This document shows positions 43,597 to 51,539 of a stretch of DNA of 64,000 nucleotides, one piece after another (position 1 is the first letter of the stretch; each line of letters begins with the position of its first letter). The stretch is from NCBI GenBank assembly GCA_964561785.1, contig CAZLRF010000002.1, positions 62,001 to 126,000 on the forward strand, in the 5' to 3' direction. This stretch comes from DATBSL01 sp964561785. Lineage in GTDB: Bacteria > Acidobacteriota > Vicinamibacteria > Fen-336. The translations under genes and the position numbers were made by a program. A model generated the notes under the pieces. It did not search any database and was not told where the DNA came from. It saw only the letters and a program-made list of their open reading frames with translations.

Positions 43597-43901
43597 CCGA
43601 GCTTCACGCAGACCTGCCCGTTCTCGACGCGGACCTCGTGGCGGGCGACCTTCATGTCGGGGCCGGCCACGTTCTCGCCGGTCGTCACGTCGAAGGTCCA
43701 GTTGTGCCAGGGGCAGCTGACCTGCGCCCCCTCGAGGAATCCCTGGCCGAGCGGGCCGCCCCGGTGCGGGCAGCGGTTCGAGAGGGCGTGGACGGTGCCC
43801 TCGACGTTGAAGAGGGCGATCGCCTGACCGCCGACCGTGACCTCCGCGGCCCGGCCGGGGGGCAGGTCGGCCAGCGGCAGGACGGGGACGAACTCGGACA
43901 T
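43593..43901 (-). CDS. Rieske [2Fe-2S] ferredoxin-like protein (NirD/assimilatory type)
   Basis: 102-aa cytoplasmic electron carrier. The cluster ligands are CPHRGGPLGQG (Cys, His) and CPWHNWTFD (Cys, His). No membrane anchor is present, so it is a soluble Rieske ferredoxin as found with oxygenases or nitrite reductases, but no partner is nearby. ATG 43901 has GGGAG upstream. It leads into the VWFA gene with a 4-nt overlap, an unexpected pairing. Confidence 0.92.
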   Translation of the reverse strand: MSEFVPVLPLADLPPGRAAEVTVGGQAIALFNVEGTVHALSNRCPHRGGPLGQGFLEGAQVSCPWHNWTFDVTTGENVAGPDMKVARHEVRVENGQVCVKLG

Positions 43902-43961
43902 GGGGTCTCCCGTGAAGCTCCTCGGAAGCAGTCTACAACACGGCACGGAGGTCCCCGTGGG

Positions 43962-45047
43962 TCAGGCCACCTCGTCGAGGGCGCAGGCCAGCCGGGCGAG
44001 CCCCCCTTCCAGGACCTGGGTCGGACAGCCCAGGGCCAGCCGGAAGTGGAGAGGCGTCCCGAAGAACCGCCCCGGCACGACGGTCGTCTCGTGGCGCTCG
44101 CGCAGGCGGTCGCACAGGGCGTCCACGTCGCCCCGCAGGAGCCGCGGGAACGCGATCATGCCCGCGTCGACGGGGGCGCACTCGAGGTCGGGGCGGGCGG
44201 CGAGAAAGGCGTTGACTCCGTCGCGGTTCGCCTCCAGGACCGCCCGCGCGCGCGCCGCGATGCGGGGCAGGCGGTCGAGGGCGAGGACGCTCAGCCGCTC
44301 GGCCGGGTGGGCGGGGACCACGCCGAACAGGTCGTTGAGCCGCCACATCCGCCAGGCGAGGGAGGGCTCGGCGATCGCCCACCCGCAGCGCAGCCCCGAC
44401 AGGCCGTAGGCCTTGGTGAGCGAGGAGGTGACGAGGAACTCGGGCCCGAGGTGCGCCGCCGAGCCCCACGGCCGGCCGAGGACGGCGAGCGCCTCGAGGT
44501 ACACCTCGTCGACGAGGACCCGCGCCCCGACCGAGCGCGCGGCGTCGCCGACCGCCCGCAGGTCCTCGGGCGGGGTGAAGGCGCTCGAGGGGTTGTGGAG
44601 GTTCGTGAGGACCACGAGGCGGGTCCTCCTCGAGAGCGCCCGCTCGACCGCGCGCGGATCGACGCGGAAGCCCTCGTCCGCGCGGCGGGGGAAGCGGCGC
44701 ACCTCGAGGCGCAGCCACCGCGCGGCGTCGACGAGCAGCGAGTAGGTGGGCTCCTCGATCAGGACCTCGTCGCCCGCCTCCGCCGTCGCGGCCAGGGCGA
44801 GGAGGTTGGCCATGGACGTCCCCGTCGCGTGGACGATTCGGTCGGGCTCGACCCCCGCCTTGCGCGCGAGCCGCTCCTGGAGCGGCGGCCAGCCGTAGGC
44901 GCTCTCGCCCCCGATCTCGAGCTCCTCGATCGAGGCGCCGAGCTCGGAGAGCGGGAAGGCGGCGACGCCGCTCGAGGCGAGGTTGAAGCGCGCGGCGGAG
45001 CGGGTCTTGGCCCACTCCATGTACTCCGAGAAGGGCGAGGAGGTCAT
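43962..45047 (-). CDS. PLP-dependent aminotransferase, class I/II
   Basis: 361-aa fold-type I enzyme. GESAYGWPPLQERLARKAG, the ATGTSMANLLALAA cofactor segment, NLHNPSSAFTP, and the Schiff-base lysine in TSSLTKAYGLSGLRCGW are clear. It is most like aspartate/aromatic-type transaminases of unknown amino donor. No RBS stands out. It is separated from the Rieske gene by 60 nt and is divergent from a Tat-exported class V enzyme. A minus-strand TATCAT at 45125-45120 may be its -10. Confidence 0.88.
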   Translation of the reverse strand: MTSSPFSEYMEWAKTRSAARFNLASSGVAAFPLSELGASIEELEIGGESAYGWPPLQERLARKAGVEPDRIVHATGTSMANLLALAATAEAGDEVLIEEPTYSLLVDAARWLRLEVRRFPRRADEGFRVDPRAVERALSRRTRLVVLTNLHNPSSAFTPPEDLRAVGDAARSVGARVLVDEVYLEALAVLGRPWGSAAHLGPEFLVTSSLTKAYGLSGLRCGWAIAEPSLAWRMWRLNDLFGVVPAHPAERLSVLALDRLPRIAARARAVLEANRDGVNAFLAARPDLECAPVDAGMIAFPRLLRGDVDALCDRLRERHETTVVPGRFFGTPLHFRLALGCPTQVLEGGLARLACALDEVA

Positions 45048-45195
45048 CCCGAGGGGCTCCTGTCCCGGCGGTCCCCAGGGGCCCGCGATCCAAGGAGCGC
45101 CCCCCCGAAGCCGCGTCGATGATAGCGCGGGCGAGACCGCGCCCGCCCTGTTCGGCGTTAAGATCGCTCGGGCTCACCCGGGAGAGGAGGCAGGC

Positions 45196-46485
45196 ATGGC
45201 GTCCCGGCGGGCGTTTCTCGGCCTCTTCGCGACGGCCTCCGCCGCCGCCGCGTTCCGCGACGACGCGCTCGAGCGCGTGCACGCCGCCTCCCGCGCGGTC
45301 GAGGGCGCCGCGCCGGAAGCGGTTGCCGCGGACGAGAGCTACTGGCGGGAGATCCAGCAGGCGTTCACCGTCAACCGCTCGTACGTGAACCTCAACAACG
45401 GCGGTGTGTGCCCCTCGCCCCGCGTGGTCCAGGAGGCGATGAAGCGCTACCTCGACCTCTCGAACGAGGCCCCCGTCCACACGATGTGGAACCTGCTCGA
45501 GCCGCAGGTCGAGTCGGTTCGGCGCGGGCTCGCCCGGGAGTTCGGCTGCGACGCCGAGGAGATCGCGATCACCCGTAACGCCTCCGAGGGCCTCGAGACG
45601 GTGCAGCTCGGCCTCGACCTGCGGCCGGGGGACGAGGTGCTCACCACCACCCACGACTACCCGCGGATGCTGACGACGTGGCGCCAGCGCGAGCGCCGGG
45701 ACGGGATCGTGCTCAGGACGATCTCCTTCCCCTTCCCCCCGCCGAGCCTCGACGCGCTCGCCGAGCGCTTCGAGCAGGCGCTGACGCCGCGCACGAAGGT
45801 CATCCTCCTCTGCCACATGACGAACCTCACCGGCCAGGTCTTCCCGGTGAAGCGCATCTGCCGGATGGCCCGCGAGAGGGGCATCGAGGCGATCGTGGAC
45901 GGGGCCCACGCGTTCGCCCACGTCCCGTTCACCCACGCCGACCTCGACTGCGACTTCTACGCCACCAGCCTCCACAAGTGGCTCTTCGCCCCCCACGGCA
46001 CGGGCTTCCTCTACGTCCGCCGCTCGAAGATCGGCACGGTCTGGCCGCTCATGGCCGCCGAGAAGAGGCAGGACGACGACATCCGCAAGTTCGAGGAGAT
46101 CGGCACCCACCCCGCGGCGAACCACAACGCGATCGCGGAGGCGCTCGTCTTCCACCACGGGATCGGCATCGAGCGCAAGGCCGCGCGCCTGCGCCACCTG
46201 CGCGACCGCTGGATGCGGCGGCTCGCCGGGAAGCCCCGCGTGCGCCTCCACACGAGCTTCGACCCCGCGATGTCGTGCGGGATCGGGAACGTGCAGGTGG
46301 AGGGCGTCGACACCGTCGCCCTCGCGAAACACCTCTTCGACCGCCGCCGGATCATCACGGTCGCGATCAAGCACGAGGAGTTCGAGGGCCTGCGGGTCAC
46401 CCCCTGCGTCTACACGACCACGGACGAGGTCGACCTCTTCGCGGAGGAGATGGAGAAGGTGATCGCGAACGGCCTGCCCGCCTGA
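45196..46485 (+). CDS. Tat-exported class V aminotransferase (isopenicillin N epimerase-like)
   Basis: 429 aa. Tat-type N-terminus (MASRRAFLGLFATASAAAAF) and a class V PLP fold: YVNLNNGGVCPSP, ITRNASEGLETVQLGL, DGAHAFAHVPF and Schiff-base lysine in TSLHKWLFAPHGTGFLYV. The family includes isopenicillin N epimerases and cysteine desulfurase-like proteins; exported forms of unknown role occur in Acidobacteriota. ATG 45196 has GGAGG 5 nt upstream, and a TAAGAT -10-like box at 45159. Confidence 0.87.
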   Translation: MASRRAFLGLFATASAAAAFRDDALERVHAASRAVEGAAPEAVAADESYWREIQQAFTVNRSYVNLNNGGVCPSPRVVQEAMKRYLDLSNEAPVHTMWNLLEPQVESVRRGLAREFGCDAEEIAITRNASEGLETVQLGLDLRPGDEVLTTTHDYPRMLTTWRQRERRDGIVLRTISFPFPPPSLDALAERFEQALTPRTKVILLCHMTNLTGQVFPVKRICRMARERGIEAIVDGAHAFAHVPFTHADLDCDFYATSLHKWLFAPHGTGFLYVRRSKIGTVWPLMAAEKRQDDDIRKFEEIGTHPAANHNAIAEALVFHHGIGIERKAARLRHLRDRWMRRLAGKPRVRLHTSFDPAMSCGIGNVQVEGVDTVALAKHLFDRRRIITVAIKHEEFEGLRVTPCVYTTTDEVDLFAEEMEKVIANGLPA

Positions 46486-46494
46486 GGCGGCCGC

Positions 46495-47190
46495 TCAGGC
46501 GCGGAGGGGCCGCCTGGCGAGCGCTTCGAGCACGGCGGCGAGCGGCCGCTCGGCGAGCGAGTCCATCACGAGGTCCACCTCGGGCCGCGCGAGGGGTCGG
46601 GTGAGCGCGTTCGGCACCGCCACGCAGCGCATCCCCGCGGCAAGGGCGGCGCGCATGCCGTTCGGGGAGTCCTCGAAGACGACGCAGGCGGCGGGCTCGA
46701 CCCCGAGGCGCGCGGCGGCGAGCAGGAAGAGCTCGGGGTCGGGCTTCACCCTGCGCACGTCGTCGCGGGCCACCACCACGTCGAGCAGGTCGCGGATCCC
46801 GTGTCGCCGCAGCCAGCCGTCGACCCACCCGCACGAGCTGCTCGAGGCGACCGCGCGGCCGAGGCAGAGGCCCCGCGCGTCGCGGAGGAGCGCCTCGACG
46901 CCGGGGAGCAGGGGCCGCCCCTCGCAGCCCTTCGCCGTCGCCGCCTTCACCTCGGCGAGCACCGCCTCGCGGTCGAGCGTCCCGCCGAGCAGCGAGGCGA
47001 GGTGCTCGAGAGGATCGAAGCCGCCGTGGGTGCCGAGGGCGTGCTGCCACTCCTCGAGACCGATCGATCGGCCGCGGCGCCCGTACGCCTCGAGCCACGC
47101 CTCGAAGATCGGCGTCTCGGTGTCGACGATGAGGCCGTCGAAATCGAGGACGACGGCCCGGACTCCAGGGGGCGAGGCGGCCTCGGGCAT
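46495..47190 (-). CDS. HAD-superfamily phosphatase/phosphomutase (subfamily IA)
   Basis: 231-aa cytoplasmic enzyme. The DxD motif is in VVLDFDGLIVDTETP, motif II is VASSSSCGWV, motif III is RRVKPDPELF and motif IV VVFEDSPNGM. The DFDGLIVDTE and EDSPNG variants are shared by sugar-phosphate phosphatases and beta-phosphoglucomutases, so the exact substrate is open. It converges on the class V gene (9-nt gap) and is divergent from a DUF4440-like gene across a TATCAT-rich gap. Confidence 0.9.
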   Translation of the reverse strand: MPEAASPPGVRAVVLDFDGLIVDTETPIFEAWLEAYGRRGRSIGLEEWQHALGTHGGFDPLEHLASLLGGTLDREAVLAEVKAATAKGCEGRPLLPGVEALLRDARGLCLGRAVASSSSCGWVDGWLRRHGIRDLLDVVVARDDVRRVKPDPELFLLAAARLGVEPAACVVFEDSPNGMRAALAAGMRCVAVPNALTRPLARPEVDLVMDSLAERPLAAVLEALARRPLRA

Positions 47191-47222
47191 GGACGCTTAT
47201 GATAGGCGAGGCGGAGGTGCAG

Positions 47223-47696
47223 ATGAGGAAGGCGTCGACGGCGACGTGGGCGGTAGCGATCGCGCTGCTCGCAGCGCTCGCCCGGGCGCAGGCGCCGACC
47301 GCCGAGCCCGCGGCCGCGCTCGCCGAGGCCGTGCGCGCGAGGGAGACGGCCTTCGCGAGGACGATGGCCGACCGGGACCATGCCGCCTTCGCCTCGTTCG
47401 TCGCGGAGGAGGCCCTGTTCTTCGGGAGCGACCGCGTGCTGCGGGGTCGCGCGGCGGTGGCCGAGGGCTGGAAGCGCTACTTCGAGGACGCGCCGGCCCC
47501 GTTCTCCTGGGCCCCCGAACGCGTCGAGGTCGTCGACTCGGGCACGCTCGCGCTCAGCAGCGGACCGGTGCTCGACCCGGCGGGCCGGCGGGTCGGCACG
47601 TTCATCTCCACCTGGCGGCTCGAGAAGGACGGCGTGTGGCGCGTCGTCCTCGACATCGGCTGCCCGCCCTGCCGCGGCCCGGGGGAGAACCCCTGA
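47223..47696 (+). CDS. Secreted SnoaL/DUF4440-like (NTF2-fold) protein
   Basis: 157 aa with a signal peptide (MRKASTATWAVAIALLAALA). The domain has the usual SnoaL layout: RETAFARTMADRDHAAFASF, LRGRAAVAEGWKRYFED and STWRLEKDGVWRVVLDIG. Such small cone-shaped domains bind hydrophobic ligands or act as isomerases; no substrate can be named. The mature end has CPPCRG cysteines. ATG 47223 has a GGAGGTG RBS. It overlaps the next gene (TGATG). Confidence 0.8.
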   Translation: MRKASTATWAVAIALLAALARAQAPTAEPAAALAEAVRARETAFARTMADRDHAAFASFVAEEALFFGSDRVLRGRAAVAEGWKRYFEDAPAPFSWAPERVEVVDSGTLALSSGPVLDPAGRRVGTFISTWRLEKDGVWRVVLDIGCPPCRGPGENP

Positions 47697-48220
47697 TGCA
47701 CGTGCGGGTGTGCCGCGACTGCGGGGAGGAGTACCGTCCGGGCGTCCTGCGCTGCGCCGATTGCGGGGGCGAGCTCGAGGACCGCTTCGGGGACGAGGCC
47801 CCCGCCGCGAGCGGACCGACCGAGGACGAGGCGACGGCCGCGGAGCTCGCCGGGCAGCGCGTCCTCTTCCTGACGCCCCGCGCGGCCGACCTCGTGCCGC
47901 TGGCCGAGAGGCTGCGGGAGGCGGGCGTCCCGTACCGGCTCTCCGAGCAGCGGGGCATCGGCGAGGGCGCGCCGTCGCGCTTCGCTCTCCTCGTGAAGGA
48001 CGACAGCGTCGCGGCCGCGCTGCGGACGCTCGGGGACATCCTCGCTCCCCACGAGGAGGCGGAGGACCTCCACGCGGTCGAGACGCGGTTCGACGCCGAG
48101 CGCGGGTACCTGGAGTGCCCGGCCTGCGGGGCCCGCACGGCTCCCGGGACCACGGAGTGCGCCGAGTGCGGGCTGAGCCTCGCCGGGACGGGGGGGGAGG
48201 TCGAGGAGCCGCGCGAGTGA
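47696..48220 (+). CDS. Double zinc-ribbon protein with a DUF2007-like middle domain
   Basis: 174-aa cytoplasmic protein. Two four-cysteine ribbons, CRDCGEEYRPGVLRCADCG (N-terminal) and CPACGARTAPGTTECAECG (C-terminal), flank a middle domain (about 52-120: LFLTPRAADLVPLAERLREA and LLVKDDSVAAALRTLGDIL). That middle segment resembles DUF2007 signal-transducing proteins. ATG 47696 overlaps the stop of the DUF4440-like gene. Function unknown. Confidence 0.75.
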   Translation: MHVRVCRDCGEEYRPGVLRCADCGGELEDRFGDEAPAASGPTEDEATAAELAGQRVLFLTPRAADLVPLAERLREAGVPYRLSEQRGIGEGAPSRFALLVKDDSVAAALRTLGDILAPHEEAEDLHAVETRFDAERGYLECPACGARTAPGTTECAECGLSLAGTGGEVEEPRE

Positions 48221-48221
48221 C

Positions 48222-48227
48222 TATACT
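48222..48227 (+). promoter_or_regulatory. -10-like TATACT 5 nt before a start codon
   Basis: TATACT ends 5 nt before ATG 48233, so the transcript would begin at or next to the ATG (leaderless). No RBS precedes this ATG, in keeping with that. Confidence 0.5.
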
Positions 48228-48232
48228 GGGCC

Positions 48233-48691
48233 ATGGCCGAGTGGTGGGCCCCCCCCGAGGGCGTCCGCGTCTGCGCCGACGGCACCTGGCGGGTCGGTGA
48301 GTTCCGCATCGCCCACCTCCCCTCCCTGCGCTTCCTGAAGGCCCGCCTCGTCTTCGAGGACGAGGGGGCGTTCCTCGTGGAGGGGACGCGGCGCCTGAGC
48401 GTGGTCGTGGAGGGGCCGGCGTTCGAGGTCACCGAGCTGCGCCTCGATCCGGAGGCGGGGGTGGCGCGGGTCCTGCTCGACGACGGCTCGGAGGAGACGC
48501 TGGGCCCGGGGTCTCTGGTCACGGACACCCGGACGGGCCGGGTGTTCTGCCTCGCCCGGGGCGGGCGCGCCCGCGCGGCGTTCTCGCGGGCCGCCCACCA
48601 GGCCCTGCTCGACCACGTCGAAGAAGAAGACGCGGGGGGGTTCTGCCTGCGGGTCGGTCCCCGGTGCCTGCCGATCCTCACGACCCCGTGA
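48233..48691 (+). CDS. DUF1285-like protein of unknown function
   Basis: 152-aa soluble protein. The segment DGTWRVGEFRIAHLPSLRFLKARLVFEDEGAFLVEGTRRL resembles the core of DUF1285, where a similar DGTW motif precedes a beta-rich fold. Assignment is tentative. It is followed by queG with a 4-nt overlap (GTGA). A TATACT box lies directly before the ATG. Confidence 0.65.
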   Translation: MAEWWAPPEGVRVCADGTWRVGEFRIAHLPSLRFLKARLVFEDEGAFLVEGTRRLSVVVEGPAFEVTELRLDPEAGVARVLLDDGSEETLGPGSLVTDTRTGRVFCLARGGRARAAFSRAAHQALLDHVEEEDAGGFCLRVGPRCLPILTTP

Positions 48692-49737
48692 GGTCCGGCC
48701 TGACGGCGGAGAGGGCGAAGGCCCTCGCCCTCGATGCCGGCTTCGACCTCGCGGGCATCGCCCGCGCCGACGCGCCCCCCGAACTCTCGTTCTTCGCGGA
48801 GTGGGTGGCCCGGGGTTACGCGGGCGAGATGGGCTGGCTCTCGGGCCAGGTCGAGAAGAGGAGCGACCTGCGCGCGGCCTTCCCCTGGGCCCGCTCGGTC
48901 CTCTGCGTCGGCCTGCAGTACGACACCCCGCACGAGTACTCCACCGCCGCGCCCGCCGGGCGGGGGTGGATCTCGCGCTACGCGTGGGGCGACGACTACC
49001 ACGACGTCATGGGCGCGATGCTCGAGCGCGTCGTCGCCCGGCTGCGCGAGGAGGCGTCGGGGCTCGAGGCCCGTGCCTACGTCGACACGGGGCCCGTGGC
49101 CGAGAAGGCGTGGGCGGCCGCCGCCGGGCTCGGGGCCTGGGGCAAGAACGGCTGCCTGCTGCACCCCGAGCACGGCTCGTGGTTCTTCCTCGGGGTGGTG
49201 GTCACCGACCTCGACCTCGCCGCGGACGCCCCGCGGGCCGACCTGTGCGGGAGCTGCACCGCGTGCCTCGAGGCCTGCCCCACCGCGGCGCTCGTCGCCC
49301 CGTACGTGCTCGACGCCCGGCGCTGCATCAGCTACCTGACGATCGAGGTGAAGGGCGCGCTGCCCGAGGAGCACCGCGAGGGCGTGGGGCGGCACGTCTT
49401 CGGCTGCGACGTCTGCCAGGACGTCTGCCCCTGGAACCGGCGCCGGCGGCACCGGGGCGGGGCGCCCTTCGAGCCGCGCGAGGGGAGCTTCGCCCCCGAC
49501 CTCGCCGCGCTCGCGGCGCTCGACGAGGGTGCGTTTCGCGAGCGCTTCCGCCGCAGCCCGGTGAAGCGGGCGAAGCGGCGGGGCCTACTGCGCAGCGTGG
49601 CGGTCGCCCTCGGCAACGCCGGGGACGCCGTCCACCGCCCGGCGCTCGAGCGGCTGCTCGCCGACCCGGACCCGGTCGTGCGCGAGCACGCCGCGTGGGG
49701 GCTGCGACGGCTCGAGAACCGCCTCAGTCGAGCGTGA
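48688..49737 (+). CDS. queG: Epoxyqueuosine reductase (QueG)
   Basis: 349-aa cobalamin- and Fe-S-dependent enzyme, last step of tRNA queuosine synthesis. KRSDLRAAFPWARSVLCVGLQY and GPVAEKAWAAAAGLGAWGKNG are family blocks. Two [4Fe-4S] motifs follow: CGSCTACLEACPTAAL and CDVCQDVCPWN. The C-terminal region (LRSVAVALGNAGDAVHRPALERLLADPDPVVREHAAWGL) is the HEAT-like repeat. GTG 48688 overlaps the previous stop (GTGA). It ends 14 nt inside the convergent lipoprotein gene. Confidence 0.95.
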   Translation: MRSGLTAERAKALALDAGFDLAGIARADAPPELSFFAEWVARGYAGEMGWLSGQVEKRSDLRAAFPWARSVLCVGLQYDTPHEYSTAAPAGRGWISRYAWGDDYHDVMGAMLERVVARLREEASGLEARAYVDTGPVAEKAWAAAAGLGAWGKNGCLLHPEHGSWFFLGVVVTDLDLAADAPRADLCGSCTACLEACPTAALVAPYVLDARRCISYLTIEVKGALPEEHREGVGRHVFGCDVCQDVCPWNRRRRHRGGAPFEPREGSFAPDLAALAALDEGAFRERFRRSPVKRAKRRGLLRSVAVALGNAGDAVHRPALERLLADPDPVVREHAAWGLRRLENRLSRA

Positions 49738-50530
49738 GGCCCTTGCGCAGCTCGATCGTGTAGCGCGAGCCGGCCGGGAGCTCGACCTCCACGCCGCGCG
49801 TCGCGAGCACCGCCGCGCCGCCCGCCGCGCCGCCGATGAGGCCGCCCTTGAGCGCCCCCTCGCCGCCGTCGGCGATCGCGCCGATGATCGCGCCGGCGGC
49901 GGCCGCTCCGCCCGCGATCTTCGCGTCCTTGCCCTTGCTCGACCCCGCGGTCACGTCGAACCCGGTGGCCGAGATCGTGTGGGTGCGGCCGCCGGCGCGG
50001 ATCGTGTCGAAGGCCACGACGAGCCGGGCCTTGCCCTTCACTCGCCCCGAGCGCTGGGCGGAGACCACGTGGCCGATCACCTCGGACCCGGCCGGGAGCA
50101 GCACGCGCCCGTCGACGACGACGTCCTCGGTCAACTCCGCGACGACCCGCTGCTCGGGCCGGGCGGTCTTCGTGGTGATCGCCTCGACGAGCGCGATGGG
50201 GAGAACGGTGCCCGCGGCCACGACCCGCGGCTTCGGGGTCGGCGTCGGGACGGGGGTGGGCTCCGGCGTCGGCTCGGGCGTCGGCTGCGCCACGGGCGCC
50301 GCCGGAGCGGCCTCCTCGGCGGGAGCCGGGAGCGCGGGCGCGGCGCCGGGGAAGGGAGCCGCTTCCGCGGGCGCGCCCGCGGGGGCCTCGGCGGGCAGGG
50401 CAGGCGGAGCGGCGCTCTCGGCGGGAGCGGGAGTCGCGCCGTCCGCGGTGCGCGCGGGGGCGGCGGACCGCTGGCAGGCGGCGGCGGCGAAGGCCAGGAC
50501 GGCCACGGCGACAAAGGCGAGGCGCTTCAT
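49724..50530 (-). CDS. Lipoprotein with Pro/Thr linker and glycine-zipper C-terminus
   Basis: 268 aa. Lipobox LAFAAAAC near residue 19. A Pro/Ala-rich region with TPEPTPEPTPVPTP follows, then a beta domain (RVVAAGTVLPIALVEAITTK, VLLPAGSEVIGHVVSAQRSG) like VirB10/TrbI-related modules. A Gly/Ala-rich segment (KIAGGAAAAGAIIGAIADGG, then GGLIGGAAGGAAVL) may be a glycine-zipper membrane segment. Likely a surface-exposed lipoprotein. ATG 50530 has GGAGGATG upstream. It converges on queG. Confidence 0.78.
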   Translation of the reverse strand: MKRLAFVAVAVLAFAAAACQRSAAPARTADGATPAPAESAAPPALPAEAPAGAPAEAAPFPGAAPALPAPAEEAAPAAPVAQPTPEPTPEPTPVPTPTPKPRVVAAGTVLPIALVEAITTKTARPEQRVVAELTEDVVVDGRVLLPAGSEVIGHVVSAQRSGRVKGKARLVVAFDTIRAGGRTHTISATGFDVTAGSSKGKDAKIAGGAAAAGAIIGAIADGGEGALKGGLIGGAAGGAAVLATRGVEVELPAGSRYTIELRKGLTLD

Positions 50531-50603
50531 GACATCCTCCGGCATCCAATGTAACGGAAGACGCGCGGGCGGGCGACGCCGGGCGTGAGCGGGCTCACGG
50601 CCG

Positions 50604-50609
50604 TAGAAT
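50604..50609 (+). promoter_or_regulatory. -10-like TAGAAT upstream of the second VWFA-related gene
   Basis: TAGAAT lies 21 nt before ATG 50631, with a GGGAGG RBS between. The gap lies between the divergent lipoprotein and VWFA genes. Confidence 0.4.
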
Positions 50610-50630
50610 GACGGCGTCGAGGGAGGTCCC

Positions 50631-51539
50631 ATGCGCGTCCCGCGTCACGTGCTCCCCGCCGTGCTCCTCGCCGCCCTTCCCGCGGCGGCCGGAGCCGCCG
50701 ATCCGCGAACGGTCGGGCTCGCCGTCACCGACGCCGACGGCGCCTTCGTTCCCGACCTCCGCAAGGAGGAGGTACAGGTGCTCGAGAACGGCGAGGTGCG
50801 CGAGCTCGTCGGCTTCGAGAAGGACGAGCGACCGCTCTCCGTCGTTCTCGTGCTCGACACGAGCACGGGGGCGGGCCACGCCTTCCGGGTGGAGGCTCCC
50901 CGGGCCATCCCCGCATTCCTCGCGCCGTTGCCCCCGGGATCGCGGACCGTCCTGTGGGCGACCGGCGATAGGCCGCGCAAGATCGGCGAGCTCTCGGGGA
51001 GCCCGGCCGAGATCGAGAAGCGCGTCTCCCAGGGCTTCAACATCGAGGGGCGCAACGCCCTGCTCGACACGCTCGTCGAGGCGGCGGAGTGGCTGGGCCG
51101 CGAGTCGGGAAGGCGGCGCGCGCTCGTCGCGGTGTCGGGTGCGGCCGAGGGCCTCACGAACCTCGCCCCGGCCGACGTCACCGGCGCCGTGCGCAAGGCG
51201 GGGGCGCGCGTGATGGCGGCGATGTACCGGGAGGGCGAGATGGGCGGGGTGGGCTCGCTCATGGGGCTCGGCACGATGCGCGACACCGCCAACCTCACGA
51301 TCGTCGGCGCGGGCGACCACGAGCGGATCCTCACCGGGCTCGCCCAGGGCACCGGCGGGCGGTTCGAGTCCCGGGGCACGGCCCAGGGCATGACGAGCGT
51401 CCTCGAGGGGCTGGGAGCGGACATCGCGGGCCAGTACCGCCTGCGCTACGCGAGCTCGGAGGGGAAGGGACCGAAGCGGGTCGAGGTGCGCCTCGCCCGC
51501 ACCGGCGTCCGCTGGCGCGTCACGGTCGACACGCCGTGA
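50631..51539 (+). CDS. Secreted VWFA-related Acidobacterial-type protein (short form)
   Basis: 302 aa with a signal peptide (MRVPRHVLPAVLLAALPAAA). Lead-in VGLAVTDADGAFVPDLRKEEV and a von Willebrand A fold with DTSTGAG (MIDAS-like, incomplete) then LGRESGRRRALVAVSGAAEG. The C-terminal SVLEGLGADIAGQYRLRY is shared with the phylum-typical VWFA family. It lacks the later beta domains of the 737-aa paralogue at 41383. Overlaps the AsmA-like gene by 4 nt (GTGA). Confidence 0.83.
   Translation: MRVPRHVLPAVLLAALPAAAGAADPRTVGLAVTDADGAFVPDLRKEEVQVLENGEVRELVGFEKDERPLSVVLVLDTSTGAGHAFRVEAPRAIPAFLAPLPPGSRTVLWATGDRPRKIGELSGSPAEIEKRVSQGFNIEGRNALLDTLVEAAEWLGRESGRRRALVAVSGAAEGLTNLAPADVTGAVRKAGARVMAAMYREGEMGGVGSLMGLGTMRDTANLTIVGAGDHERILTGLAQGTGGRFESRGTAQGMTSVLEGLGADIAGQYRLRYASSEGKGPKRVEVRLARTGVRWRVTVDTP

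Noticed and set aside
50215..50290. Short tandem repeat that looks like a CRISPR or satellite
   Set aside because: It encodes the TPEPTPEPT linker of the lipoprotein; there are no spacers and no cas genes.
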